From JADKAV01 sp037045455 (GTDB taxonomy: Bacteria; Actinomycetota; Actinomycetes; S36-B12; UBA10799), in the NCBI GenBank assembly GCA_037045455.1, contig JBAOIN010000003.1, positions 434,001 through 498,000 of the forward strand: a stretch of DNA of 64,000 nucleotides. Direction: 5' to 3'. The position numbers and the translations under genes are program-made. The notes beneath the pieces were generated by a model. The model had not been told where the DNA came from. It was given only the letters and a program-made list of their open reading frames with translations, and searched no databases. This document shows, piece by piece, positions 25,825 through 37,159 of this stretch. Numbering within the stretch: position 1 is the first letter of the stretch; each line of letters starts with the position of its first letter.

Positions 25825-25905
25825 ACCTTGGTTCCTATCAACAACGCGCGGATGCCGCCGCAACCCGCCGCCAGTTGTTCGGTAATCGATACCAACGGGA
25901 GACTT

Positions 25906-26181
25906 ATGCAACCGGAGCAGGCCGAGCAGATCGTGGAGATCCTGCGGACCCGGCGATTCATGGCGCACGTGCACCCCACCGGCCTGCAGAACAGCGCCGT
26001 CCGCGTGGTCCTCACCGGTGGGCGGGAAGCCATCTGGGACGGCGACGCTGCAGCGGGGCTGGAGGCACAAGTGCTGGCAGACGGCATGTTGGTTGGATTC
26101 GTGCCGGTCATCCCCGGTTCCGAGAACTTCGACGCCGAACAAAGCGCTGACGCGATCGCGCGCGCCGACTACGGCCTCTGA
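25906..26181 (+). CDS. Conserved-looking 91-residue protein, function unknown
   Basis: Begins at ATG 25906 with ACGGGAGAC upstream and ends DAIARADYGL. The predicted order is helix (EQAEQIVEILRTRRF), beta strands (MAHVHPTGLQNSAVRVVL, GREAIWDGD), helix, strand (GMLVGFVPVIPG). It is divergent from the lyase and followed by a palindrome element. No family recognised. Confidence 0.6.
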   Translation: MQPEQAEQIVEILRTRRFMAHVHPTGLQNSAVRVVLTGGREAIWDGDAAAGLEAQVLADGMLVGFVPVIPGSENFDAEQSADAIARADYGL

Positions 26182-26241
26182 CTGCCGGGCTCGGGTGGGC
26201 CGCCGGTTTTGGGCGGGCCCGGCACGCGGCTGAAGTCCGCA

Positions 26242-26329
26242 ATCGGTGAGCATGCCGGGCATCGGTGAGCCTCTCGGGCGCCAAATCCCCGCCCGCGGTG
26301 CTCACGGATGCCCGCAATGCTCACCGATC
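26242..26329. repeat. Four-motif palindrome element, copy 2
   Basis: GTGAG at 26246 and 26265 and CTCAC at 26301 and 26320, 19 bp apart in each arm. The arms pair across ATCGGTGAGCATGCCGGGC and its complement with few mismatches. It lies between two genes on the same strand (the 91-residue gene and DUF4192). Confidence 0.88.
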
Positions 26330-26472
26330 AGCCATTGCGGGGTTGGGCACCGCGCGATCCGGGCCGGGAACCAGGAATCTCGCCGCGTGACGCTTGGGAT
26401 AAGGGGGCCCGAGCCTCCACAGATCAGCGTTCGCCCCCTGGCACCCCGGAGGTTCCTGCGGAGGGTGAGGGC

Positions 26473-27459
26473 ATGTCGATCACCTTGACGTCACCCGAGG
26501 CCGCAGTGGCGGCTACCCCGTACCTCATCGGTTTCACCCCCGTCGACTCGCTGGTCATGCTGCTTTGTGAGGAGACGGGCCTGCGGGTGACCATGCGCAT
26601 CGATCTGCCCGACTGTCCGCAGGCGGGGTGGTTGATCGACGTCCTCGATGCGCTCGGCGATCCGCCGCCCGCGAAAGTGCTCATGATCGTGTACGCGGAT
26701 ACGACCCCGGTGTCGTTCGCCGACAGCATCGCCGACTGGGTGGCCTGCGCGGTTGAGCCGCTGTTGGAGGTTCTGGACTGCCTCGTCGTGCATGACGGAC
26801 GGTTCCGTTCTCTGTGCGGGCACCTCGACGATGACGGCCGGGGCATGCCGCTGGATTCGGTGACCAATCACCCCGTCGTGGCTGCTTGTGTCGCGGAGGG
26901 TCTGGCCCGTTACGAGTCACGGGACGACGTAGTGAACCTCTTGGAGCCGGTGGTTGATGACGTGACGCAGGAGGTGATCGCCGCGCTCGACACGCCTCCC
27001 GGCGATCACTACGACAACTGGCGCGACCGGACCGAGGTGACCGCCCTCGCGCTGTTGCGCAGCCGCGAGGCGCTGACTGCGGCCGATGTCGCCCTGCTCG
27101 GACAGGCCTGTTGCGACATCCACGTGCGCGATCCGCTGGTATCCCTGCTGACCGCGCGCGGCGAAGACCGCGCGGTGATCGACAACGCCCGCACCCGCCT
27201 CGAGTACGTCGCAGTGCATCTGCCTGACAACATCGCTGGGGGAGTGGCTGCCACCATCGCGCTGCTGTGTTGGATGCGTGGCGACTGGCCCGCCGCCTAC
27301 GCCGCCGCCGATCGGGGTATGTCCGCTGATCCGGCTAACTCGCTGGCGCCGCTGGTTCTGGAGGCGCTGCACCACCGACTGCCGCCGGACACGTGGGTTT
27401 CGCTGACCAGGGACATTCCGCTGGACGTGCTGCGGGGGCGGACCCGGCGTTCGGCGTGA
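26473..27459 (+). CDS. DUF4192 family protein
   Basis: A 328-residue actinobacterial DUF4192 protein, recognised by its N-terminus: LTSPEAAVAATPYLIGFTP-VDSLVMLLC, then the LRVTMRIDLPD strand. The C-terminal half has VAATIALLCWMRGDWPAAYAAADRG and the LAPLVLEAL helix, also typical. ATG 26473 follows GAGGGTGAGG. It lies 171 bp before the principal sigma factor gene, a neighbourhood I recall from Streptomyces. Function unknown. Confidence 0.85.
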   Translation: MSITLTSPEAAVAATPYLIGFTPVDSLVMLLCEETGLRVTMRIDLPDCPQAGWLIDVLDALGDPPPAKVLMIVYADTTPVSFADSIADWVACAVEPLLEVLDCLVVHDGRFRSLCGHLDDDGRGMPLDSVTNHPVVAACVAEGLARYESRDDVVNLLEPVVDDVTQEVIAALDTPPGDHYDNWRDRTEVTALALLRSREALTAADVALLGQACCDIHVRDPLVSLLTARGEDRAVIDNARTRLEYVAVHLPDNIAGGVAATIALLCWMRGDWPAAYAAADRGMSADPANSLAPLVLEALHHRLPPDTWVSLTRDIPLDVLRGRTRRSA

Positions 27460-27630
27460 AGGGCCGCCGCTGGGAAGGGGGCCAGCCTGGCCGCGAGCGC
27501 ATTGAGAAGGACACGCGAGGCAACGGCCAGGGGAATACGGCTGCCGTGACACAATGTTGCAGTGGATGCCGACGTGCGCCCTGCGTGCCACGTCGTCCCT
27601 TGACCCCGATCCTCGACGAGAGGTTGTTAC

Positions 27631-29035
27631 GTGCCGACTGCGAAGGCGAAGAAGGCGGCCCCAGCGGCGAAGAAGGCTCCGGCAGTGAAGAAGACGCCGG
27701 CCGCCACGACCGCTACCCGCACGGCCAGCAAGACCGCGACCGCGGCCAAGAAGGCTCCTGCGAAGAAGACGCCCGCCAAGAAGCCCGTCGCTGCTGCGAA
27801 GGTCACCAAGCCCGCTGCCAAGGCGCCAGCTAAAGCCGCGGCCAAGGCCCCCGCTAAGGCCCCGGCCAAGAAGGCCACGACGACCGCCGCGACGAAGGCG
27901 ACTTCCAAGAAGGCTCCTGCCAAGAAGACGACAGCCGGCAAGGACGAGGCGCTCAGCCCGAAGGAGATGACCGAGGCCGCGGCGCTCGAGCAGGACCTCG
28001 AAGCGGAACTGAAGGAAGACCTCAAGGAGGTCGAGGAGGAGAAGAAGAACGCGACGTTCACGCTGTCCGACTCTGACGACTCCGACGAACCGGTCGCGCA
28101 GGTCACCCAGGCTGGTGCGACCGCTGACCCGGTCAAGGACTACCTCAAGCAGATCGGCAAGGTCCCCCTGCTGAACGCCGAGCAGGAGGTGGAGCTGGCC
28201 AAGCGAATTGAGGCGGGTCTGTTCGCCGAGGAGAAGCTGGCCAACGACACCGACGCTCGACACCGAGACGCGGATCAAACTGGAGTGGATCGCCGAGGAC
28301 GGCCGGCGGGCCAAGAACCACCTGCTCGAGGCGAACCTGCGGCTGGTCGTGATCGCTGGCCAAGCGCTACACCGGCCGCGGCATGCTCGTTCCTGGACCT
28401 GATCCAGGAGGGCAACCTTGGTCTGATCCGCGCGGTCGAGAAGTTCGACTACACCAAGGGCTACAAGTTCTCGACCTACGCCACGTGGTGGATCCGGCAG
28501 GCGATCACCCGGGCCATGGCCGACCAGGCCCGTACCATCCGCATCCCGGTGCACATGGTCGAGGTCATCAACAAGCTGGCCCGCGTGCAGCGCCAGATGC
28601 TGCAGGACCTGGGCCGCGAGCCCACCCCGGAGGAGCTGGCCGCGCGAGCTGGACATGACCCCGGAGAAGGTCGTCGAGGTCCAGAAGTACGGCCGCGAGC
28701 CGATCTCGCTGCACACCCCGCTCGGTGAGGACGGCGACAGCGAGTTCGGCGACCTGATCGAGGACTCCGAGGCGATCGTCCCGGCCGACGCGGTGTCGTT
28801 CACGCTGCTGCAGGAGCAGCTCGAACAGCGTGCTCGGACACGCTCTCAGCGAGCGCGAGGCCGGCGTGGTCCGGATGCGCTTCGGCCTCACCGACGGCCA
28901 GCCCAAGACCCTCGACGAGATCGGCAAGGTCTACGGCGTCACCCGCGAGCGGATCCGCCAGATCGAGTCCAAGACCATGTCGCAAGCTGCGTCACCCATC
29001 GCGCTCGCCAGGTGCTGCGCGACTACCTGGACTAG
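27631..29035 (+). CDS. rpoD: Principal sigma factor RpoD/HrdB (sigma-70 group 1), seven frameshifts
   Basis: Housekeeping sigma factor, 465 residues after correction. A 110-residue Ala/Lys/Pro-rich N-terminus (AKKAPAKK-type repeats) is followed by an acidic region, then region 1.2 (DPVKDYLKQIGKVPLLNAEQEVELAKRIE), region 2 (FSTYATWWIRQAITRAMADQARTIRIPVH), region 3 and region 4 (TRERIRQIESKTMS...RDYLD). The frame breaks by +1 at 28252, 28352, 28389, 28645, 28829, 28983 and 29008; each removal restores the invariant sequence (for example SLAKRYTGRG, MLFLDLIQEG, SKLRHPSRSQ). The length, 1,405 nt (3n+1), agrees with seven surplus bases. GTG start. Confidence 0.95.
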
Positions 29036-29124
29036 GGTCGGTCGCCCGCTGCGGCGCGAAGACGTCCTCGGGTCGCTGTTGGGAGGGTCCGGCGGCCCCT
29101 GTGAGCTGTAGACGGGCGTCTGAG

Positions 29125-29160
29125 TCTCACGACTGCGCCGTTGTCCATCAAACGGCTCGG
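29125..29160 (+). repeat. Second repeat family, copy a (after rpoD)
   Basis: A 36-bp unit beginning TCTCACGACTGCGCC and ending CATCAAACGGCTCGG. It contains a small hairpin, ACGAC-TGCGCC-GTTGT. Copies occur at 34405 (reverse), 44285 (partial) and 53393. It starts 89 bp after the sigma factor stop. Confidence 0.65.
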
Positions 29161-29191
29161 GGGGGTCGCACGGTTCTCTGGGGGATCCGCC

Positions 29192-30961
29192 CTAACGTCC
29201 ACGAGGAACGTAGACCTGGCTCGGGGCGCTCTCCCCGCCCCGGCTGGATGCTGTGACCATGAACCAGTACTTGGTCATCTTCCCGACCTTCAGCTTCATG
29301 GAGGTTCGCTGCAGCCGGTTCACGAACTTCCAGTGCTTGCCATCGAAGGAGTAGAAGACGCTGTAACTCGCCACGGGGAAGAATTTGGAGTCGGGCTCAT
29401 TCCAGTCCAGACGCACGCGCTTCGGGCTCGTCCGCGTCGCGCTCAGGGCGGCCGGCCGGTTCGGCGCAGCCTGCGGTGTGCGGTCAGTCCGCACGTCGCT
29501 CCATGGCCGGACCTGGCCGCTCTCGTCCACGATCCGCACCCGCCACTGGAACTGCTGGCCGAAGGGAAGGCTGTCGGGCAGCCAATCGGGCAGATCGGTG
29601 ACGGTGGACTGCCACGCGCCGCCGTTGGGCTTCCACTGGACCTCGTAGAACTTGATGCCGCCGACCGAATCACCCGGGCGGCCGATGTCGGCGTTGGACT
29701 TGCGGACTGCCTTGGTGAACGGCTGCCAACTGAACTGCAGCCAGGGCTCGGGCTTCATCTGGGCGTCGCGCGTGTTGAGAGTCAGTGAGTGCTTGGTGAA
29801 CGTTCGGTACTTGCCGGCCCGGTTGACGGCCATGGTCGAACTCAAGCACGCGTCGTCACTGGGGGCATTCACCTCGTCGCCGTAGCACGGCAGCGCGTAC
29901 CAGAAGTAGGTCTGATCGACGTCGTCCTCTTCGAACCGACCCGTCGGCACCCAACGCGTGTTTGTGGTTTGCACCTCGGCAATACGGGTCGTGAAATCGC
30001 GGTCACGAGCGATGACCAGGTTGTAGCTTGTCGCAAGGGTGACCGGCTCCCACGTGAGCGTGGGGGTGTCGACGTAGGCGGAACCCGGTTCGGGCGACGT
30101 CAACTGTGCCGGTTGTGCTCCGTCGCTGCCCGTCAGCGGCGGCAGGACGTCCATTACCAGCCGTGCGGGGTCGGGGTCGCTGTCGTTGCGGGCCTCATCG
30201 GACCAGAGTGACTCGATGGTCCGTCCGTCTGCCGTGACGTCGAGTGCCCGCACCCGCAAGTACACCGACGTTGACTCATCCTTCGGCAGGACGCACGGCC
30301 CGGCGCCGGTTAAACGCGCAATCTCCGAACCGCCAGGCAAAGCGTCCGAATCGCCACCTCGATCCCCGAATTCGGGGGTGAGCACAGTATGCGGTGTGGT
30401 ACAGCTGCCATGGTCGCCAGAGCCTGCGAACCACTGGATCAGGTAGCCGCTCGCGTCGGCCACCGGCTCCCAAGAGACCACGAAACGGTTCCTGGCCACT
30501 TGCAGGCCCGGATCGGCGCTCACATCCTCGACAGTCACGTTGTCCGGTCGCGCGACCTCGGTCCCGTCACCGTCGGCATCGGGAACCAGCCAGCGCCGCG
30601 TGAACTGCTGGGCCTTGGAGAAGTCGGTCTCGAAGGGAGCAGCCACGCGCACCCGCCACCAATAGGAACCTGCGGGCCAGGTGGTGGTGTCGATGAAGCG
30701 ATTGACGGCCGTGTACTCGGTCTTCAAGCACCTTGCAGAAAGCGGGAATCGGTGGCCACTTGCAGTTGGTACAGCAGTGGCGCCAGGAACCTTGTCCCAT
30801 CGGAAGTACGGCTGGTTGACCACATCCTTGGAGTCCGGTGCAGTCAGCGTCGGTGCGTCGGGAGCTGCAGGAGCGGGGGTGACGCCCATGAGCGGTACCA
30901 ATGATGCAACAGCAATGGCCGCGAGGACCTGCCTCGCGAATCGCACCTTCGACCATGCCAC
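29192..30961 (-). CDS. Secreted multi-domain FN3-like protein, locally frameshifted
   Basis: Exported protein of about 588 residues: signal peptide (VRFARQVLAAIAVASLVPLMGVTPAPAA) and several fibronectin-III/Ig-like repeats, seen as YFRWDKVPGAT, SYWWRVRV, FVVSWEPVADASGYLIQW, LTWEPVTLATSYNLVIARD and WLQFSWQPF. Between about 30731 and 30772 the written frame gives a poor match, whereas removing three single bases gives AYQLQVATDSRFCKVL, a normal FN3 strand; three gains cancel, so the ORF stays open. GTG 30961 is the likely start. Probably a surface adhesion or matrix protein; ligand unknown. Divergent from the decarboxylase-like gene. Confidence 0.75.
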   Translation of the reverse strand: MAWSKVRFARQVLAAIAVASLVPLMGVTPAPAAPDAPTLTAPDSKDVVNQPYFRWDKVPGATAVPTASGHRFPLSARCLKTEYTAVNRFIDTTTWPAGSYWWRVRVAAPFETDFSKAQQFTRRWLVPDADGDGTEVARPDNVTVEDVSADPGLQVARNRFVVSWEPVADASGYLIQWFAGSGDHGSCTTPHTVLTPEFGDRGGDSDALPGGSEIARLTGAGPCVLPKDESTSVYLRVRALDVTADGRTIESLWSDEARNDSDPDPARLVMDVLPPLTGSDGAQPAQLTSPEPGSAYVDTPTLTWEPVTLATSYNLVIARDRDFTTRIAEVQTTNTRWVPTGRFEEDDVDQTYFWYALPCYGDEVNAPSDDACLSSTMAVNRAGKYRTFTKHSLTLNTRDAQMKPEPWLQFSWQPFTKAVRKSNADIGRPGDSVGGIKFYEVQWKPNGGAWQSTVTDLPDWLPDSLPFGQQFQWRVRIVDESGQVRPWSDVRTDRTPQAAPNRPAALSATRTSPKRVRLDWNEPDSKFFPVASYSVFYSFDGKHWKFVNRLQRTSMKLKVGKMTKYWFMVTASSRGGESAPSQVYVPRGR

Positions 30962-31039
30962 CTTGTCCCCATCGGCACTGCTCGCGCGACCCTTGATGCC
31001 CCACCGCGCGATTGGAGCAACGCTCCGTAAACTCCGAGC

Positions 31040-31816
31040 GTGAGCCAGTGGACACACGAAACCGACGGTCCGGTCCTGCGCATGTCTTTCTGCGACCCGG
31101 ACAGCCGCAACCGCCTGACCACGCCGATGCTCGAGGAGGGTCGGGCGCTGCTCACCAAGGCGGTGCTCGACGGGGTGCGGGTGGTGATCCTGCGGGCCGA
31201 ACCGGTCAAGGGCATCTGGTCCAGCGGGCACGACATCAGCGAGATCCCATTGGAGGCCGAAGAGCACGTCTGGGCAAATCCCCTGGAGAACTTCCTCGAG
31301 TACTACCGGCGGCTGCCGGTGGCGACGATCGCCGAGGTGGGCGGCAACGTCTGGGGTGGTGCCTGCGAGTTGGTGCTGAGCAGTGACCTGGTCGTCGCGG
31401 GCGCCGATGTCCGGATGGCGATCACGCCGGCGAAGCTGGGGGTCGGCTACCCGGCGTCGGGCGTCGCGCGCTTCCTTGCCTGCCTGCCGGCGCAGACCGT
31501 TGCCCGGATGTTCCTGACCGCCGAGCCGATCACCATGCGTGAGGCGCATGGTCTGGGGGCGGTCACGGAGATTGTGGACGATCTTGCGGAATTGCCTGCA
31601 GCGGCCCGGACATGGGCCGACAAGATCATCGGAAACGCGCCGCTGACCATCGCGGCGACCAAGGCGGCGCTGGCCGAGTTGTCCGATGCCCACCTGCCGC
31701 CGGAGGCGCGGCATCGCGTGGACGAAACCGTGGCCCGGGCATGGACGAGCAAGGACCTTGCGGAGGGGGTCAGAGCGTTCACGGAGAGGCGGTCGCCGGA
31801 GTTTCGGGGGCACTGA
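31040..31816 (+). CDS. Methylmalonyl-CoA decarboxylase-like enoyl-CoA hydratase/isomerase
   Basis: Crotonase-fold enzyme of 258 residues. It follows E. coli ScpB (YgfG) closely by memory: the oxyanion-hole segment IWSSGHDISEIPL, VGGNVWGGACELVLSSDLVVA, and an RSPEFRGH C-terminus like the family's RKPNFVGH. ScpB converts methylmalonyl-CoA to propionyl-CoA. No mutase or epimerase gene is nearby, so the pathway role is inferred. GTG 31040 start. Confidence 0.85.
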   Translation: MSQWTHETDGPVLRMSFCDPDSRNRLTTPMLEEGRALLTKAVLDGVRVVILRAEPVKGIWSSGHDISEIPLEAEEHVWANPLENFLEYYRRLPVATIAEVGGNVWGGACELVLSSDLVVAGADVRMAITPAKLGVGYPASGVARFLACLPAQTVARMFLTAEPITMREAHGLGAVTEIVDDLAELPAAARTWADKIIGNAPLTIAATKAALAELSDAHLPPEARHRVDETVARAWTSKDLAEGVRAFTERRSPEFRGH

Positions 31817-31825
31817 CGGCTATTG

Positions 31826-31912
31826 GTTAGACGTAAGCGCTGCCGTAAGCCTGCGGTCCCGGCGTGAACCCCAGACGGCCGCTTCCGACTAACGCTGGGA
31901 TTTCCGACTAAC
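31826..31912. repeat. Four-motif palindrome element, degenerate copy
   Basis: GTTAG at 31826 and GTAAG at 31845; CTAAC at 31889 and 31908. The 19-bp spacing is kept in both arms, but the bases between motifs pair poorly across arms. The right arm holds two direct copies of TTCCGACTAACGC. It lies between convergent genes. Confidence 0.6.
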
Positions 31913-31944
31913 GCGAAGCCGCCATGGCGGCAGCCAACGTGACC

Positions 31945-32151
31945 TCAGTTCTCCATCTGGTGGGTCTCGTCCTGAATGTGCTCAGCAAGGGCCTCGAGGG
32001 CCGGCAGGTGCTTGCGTGCGTGGTGGCCGCAGAAGAGCAACTCACCGCCCGAGCTGAGAATCACGCGTACATAGGCCTGAGCACCACAACGGTCGCAGCG
32101 GTCGCTGGCCGTCAAGGGGTTGGGGGACAGTGTGCTGATCACCGAAACCAC
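31945..32151 (-). CDS. DUF7455 zinc-ribbon-like protein
   Basis: A 68-residue protein with CDRCGAQAY and FCGHHARKH, a probable zinc site of three Cys and a His, and the ending IQDETHQMEN. This is the actinobacterial DUF7455 family, which I recall being encoded next to parE and the sigma factor gene. Function unknown. Divergent from parE. Confidence 0.82.
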   Translation of the reverse strand: MVSVISTLSPNPLTASDRCDRCGAQAYVRVILSSGGELLFCGHHARKHLPALEALAEHIQDETHQMEN

Positions 32152-32310
32152 CTCCTGCGCGTCTCACGTTGGGCTACACCGTACTCAACACTGTTACAAG
32201 CATCGGGGATTCCCGCATCGAGGATTAAGGGTGTTTCGCGTTCGGCGAATCCGGCGCGCGCATGTGGGTGGGTCCCGGGGACAGGGGTAGTGGCCACCTA
32301 ATCTGGGGAG

Positions 32311-34381
<2,071 letters not shown>

Positions 34382-34404
34382 CGCGAACATGCCCGAAGCC
34401 TGGT

Positions 34405-34440
34405 CGAGCCGTTTGATAGACAACGACCCAGTTGTGAGAC
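34405..34440 (-). repeat. Second repeat family, copy c (after parE)
   Basis: Reverse orientation. On + it reads CGAGCCGTTTGATAGACAAC, then GACCCAGTTGTGAGAC. The inner hairpin is ACAAC/GTTGT, where the rpoD copy has ACGAC/GTTGT: a G-T to A-T change that keeps pairing. It starts 24 bp after the parE stop. Confidence 0.65.
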
Positions 34441-34562
34441 GCAGACACCTGTAACAGGTGCGTCGGACTTTCACAGCTGCGGCCGCGGTCGGAGAGTGCT
34501 TTGGGGTGCAGCAACTCTGTCTGGGCGGTCGTACCGAGCGGCGGAGTAGCATCCATCCTGCG

Positions 34563-35661
34563 ATGGAAGACTCCTATGAATCCCTGACGGCACAACTGCG
34601 TGGCTTGCATCGTCGGGTCGATGAGATTGCGCCGGACATCCAGCGCATCGCCTGTGCGCTGTACGACGCCGACGAGGATCTGCTCAAGACCTTCATCAAC
34701 TCCACGCGGGACGGCTCTGTGCTTCGCAACTACCAGTACCCGCTGGCCGAATCCGAGTCGCTGAGCCGCATGGCGCGTACGAACGAGCCGCGGCTGCTGA
34801 CCGACATCCAGCACCAACTGCAACCCACCACCAAGCACTCGAAGTACGTCCTGGACGAGGGCTACCGGTCGTCCTACACATTGCCGCTGAGCCACAACAG
34901 CGACGTTCCTCGGGTTCCTGTTCTTCGACTCGCGCGCGTCCGACACGTTCAGTCTGGCCGTGCGCCGCGAGCTGAACCTGTACGGCCAGGTCGTCGCGAT
35001 GTCGATCGCTCACGAATTGCTGGCCATCCGGTCAGTGGTGAGTTCCGTGATGGTCGCCCGCGACTTCACGTCCTTCCGGGACGCCGAGACGGGTGGGCAT
35101 CTGCAGCGCATGGCACGCCTGGCTCGGTTGATCGGCCGGGGCCTGGCGGAGCACGACGCGACGATCAGCGACGAGTTCGTCGAGAACGTGTTCCTCTACG
35201 CCCCGTTGCACGACATCGGCAAGATTGCCATCCCGGACTCGATCCTGCTCAAGGCCGGGCCGCTGGACGAACAGGAGTGGGACGTGATGCGAACCCACCC
35301 CGTGCGCGGCCGGGAGATGATTGATTCAATCGTGGACGATCTGGGGGTGGGCGCTTTGCCCAATCAGGTGATTCTCACCAACATCGTCGAGCTGCACCAC
35401 GAGGCGTTGGACGGTTCGGGTTACCCGCACGGCTTGCGGGGTGAACAGATCCCGCTTGAGGCGCGAATTGTGGGGGTGGCCGACGTCTACGACGCGTTGA
35501 CCTCGCGACGGTCCCACAAGCCGGCGTGGGGTCAGGCGGAGGCCTTGACAGAAGTCCAGCGCATGGCGGTCGAGGGGATCCTCGATCCGCGCTGCGTGGA
35601 GGTGCTGGTACATGCCGCCGACGAAGCGGCGGACGTCAGGATGCGCTATCCAGATTCCTAG
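34563..35661 (+). CDS. HD-GYP domain protein (probable c-di-GMP phosphodiesterase), one frameshift
   Basis: About 365 residues. An N-terminal GAF-like sensor (residues 1-150, LLKTFINSTRDGSVLRNYQYPLAES onward) is followed by an HD-GYP domain with ETGGHLQRMARL, APLHDIGKIAIP, ELHHEALDGSGYP and ADVYDALTS, all metal ligands present. An extra G at 34902 breaks the frame within the GAF part; removal gives NSTFLGFLFFDSRASDTF. It probably hydrolyses c-di-GMP in response to a small ligand. Its own promoter region (180 bp) holds a repeat copy. The stop overlaps the convergent carbonic anhydrase stop. Confidence 0.87.
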
Positions 35662-36161
35662 AAGTCGTACAGCGTCAGGTGTCCGGTTTCCACGTCGTAC
35701 ATCGCTCCGGCGACCTCGACGTTCTCGGGCAAGAACGGGAACGACCGGATCCTCTGAACGTCAGCCTCCAACGTCCGCAGCGGATCGTCGATCGTGCGGA
35801 ACTCCAGCGACCGGGTGTCCACCCCGCTGCTGTCCAGAATCGTCTGGTGCACCTGCGACTCGGTGCTCTTGGCCATGCGGCAGTCGGTGTGCGGCATCAC
35901 GATCACCCGGTTCACGTCCAGCAGGTACGTGGCCAGCACGAGCGTGCGCAAAACGTCGTCGGTGACCCGGGCGCCGGCATTGCGCAGGATCTTCATGTCC
36001 CCGGACGTCATCCCGAGCACGGCCAGCGGATCGATGCGGGAATCCATGCAGGTGATAAGCGCGAGGTGCTTGGCGGCCCGGCCCGACATGCCCGGTTGGT
36101 GATAGGACTCCACGAAGCGCCGGTTGCCTGCCAGAACATCGTCAAATGTATTCGTATTCAT
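35658..36161 (-). CDS. Beta-class carbonic anhydrase
   Basis: Interconverts CO2 and bicarbonate. 167 residues. Zinc ligands and catalytic dyad: ITCMDSRIDP (Cys, Asp, Arg) and MPHTDCRM (His, Cys). ILRNAGARVTDDVLRTL follows the first motif as usual. The protein is short, as in the actinobacterial/Rv1284-like subgroup. Cytoplasmic. Located 17 bp downstream of the reductase gene on the same strand. Confidence 0.93.
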   Translation of the reverse strand: MNTNTFDDVLAGNRRFVESYHQPGMSGRAAKHLALITCMDSRIDPLAVLGMTSGDMKILRNAGARVTDDVLRTLVLATYLLDVNRVIVMPHTDCRMAKSTESQVHQTILDSSGVDTRSLEFRTIDDPLRTLEADVQRIRSFPFLPENVEVAGAMYDVETGHLTLYDF

Positions 36162-36177
36162 GATTTGCCCATCATAT

Positions 36178-37159
36178 CTACTGTGCGGATTCGCCGGAGG
36201 AGTGGCCCGGGAACACGCCGTGGCTGGGATCGATCAGGGGAGCGGCGTTGTTGACGGCCAGCGCCGCCTCTCCGAAACCGACTGCGATCAGCGGCACCTT
36301 CCCCGGGTAAGTGGCGATGTCCCCGGCGGCGTACACATTTGCCAGATTCGTGGCCATTGTGGTGTCCACGCGAATGTGCCGCTTGTCGAGGTCCAGACCC
36401 CACTCGGCCAGGGGACCGATGGCAGCGACGAAGCCGAGCGCGGCCACGACCGTGTCCGCCGGGAGCTGCTGACGTTCCTGGGTCTGCTTGTGGGTCACTT
36501 CGACGCCACTCACCCGGCCGTTGCCCGCGATCGCGGTGACTTCACTGGACGTGATCAGCCGCACCCCGAGGTCGCGTACCCGGTCCACGGTTCCGGCATG
36601 GGCCCGGAACGCATCGCGGCGGTGTACCAGCGTGACGGACTTCGCGATCGGGTGCAGGGACAGAGCCCAGTCGAACGCGGAATCACCGCCTCCGACGATC
36701 ACGACGTCCTGGCCTGCGTGCACGTCGAGTTTGGGGACGAAGAACACGATCCCGTCGCCGGTGAAGTCCTCGGCTGCCGGCAGCGGACGGGGCCGGAACG
36801 CACCGATCCCGGCAGTGACCAGCAGGACCGTTGCCTCGATCCGGGTGCCACCGGCGGTCGTCACCGCAACGCCGTCGCGGGGTCTGCTCGAACGTGACCG
36901 CCTGTTCGCCCAGCACGTATTCGGGGGAGTAGGCACCGGCTTGTGCCGCCAGTCCTTCGACCAGGTCGCGGCCGCGGATGGCAGGGAAGCCGGCGACATC
37001 ATAGATGAGCTTCTCCGGATACATTGCGGAAATCTGCCCGCCGATCTCCGGCAGGGTGTCGCAGATGACTGTGCGGAACCCTCGGAAACCCGCGTAGTAC
37101 GCGGCATAGAGCCCGACCGGGCCGGCCCCGATGATCAGCAGATCGGTGCGCAGGGTCAT
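36178..37159 (-). CDS. Ferredoxin-NADP(+) reductase, thioredoxin-reductase-like (YumC type), one frameshift
   Basis: Flavoprotein that passes electrons between NADPH and ferredoxin; 326 residues after correction. FAD-binding GAGPVGLYAAYYAG, then TLPEIGGQISAMYPEKLIYDVAGFPAI, which separates YumC-type reductases from thioredoxin reductase; no CxxC. NADPH site IVGGGDSAFDWAL; C-terminal YAAGDIATYPGKVPLI. An extra base in a four-C run (near 36880 on +) shifts the frame; removal joins FEQT to RDGVAVTT. ATG 37159 overlaps the redoxin stop (ATGA), so the pair is coupled. Confidence 0.88.

Noticed and set aside
26242..26329. Palindromes as plain Rho-independent terminators
   Set aside because: No T tract follows either arm, several lie between genes on one strand, and nrdJ already has its own terminator before copy 1.
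15134..27459. Integrated mobile element in the accessory block
   Set aside because: No integrase, transposase, tRNA end or flanking direct repeats were seen.
27631..27960. Separate histone-H1-like gene fused before the sigma factor
   Set aside because: Lys/Ala-rich N-termini are normal for principal sigma factors of actinobacteria and the frame is continuous here.
26917..28803. Open frame of 628 codons on - across DUF4192 and rpoD
   Set aside because: Antisense of the Lys/Ala repeat and sigma regions; poly-Leu/Gly/Arg composition.
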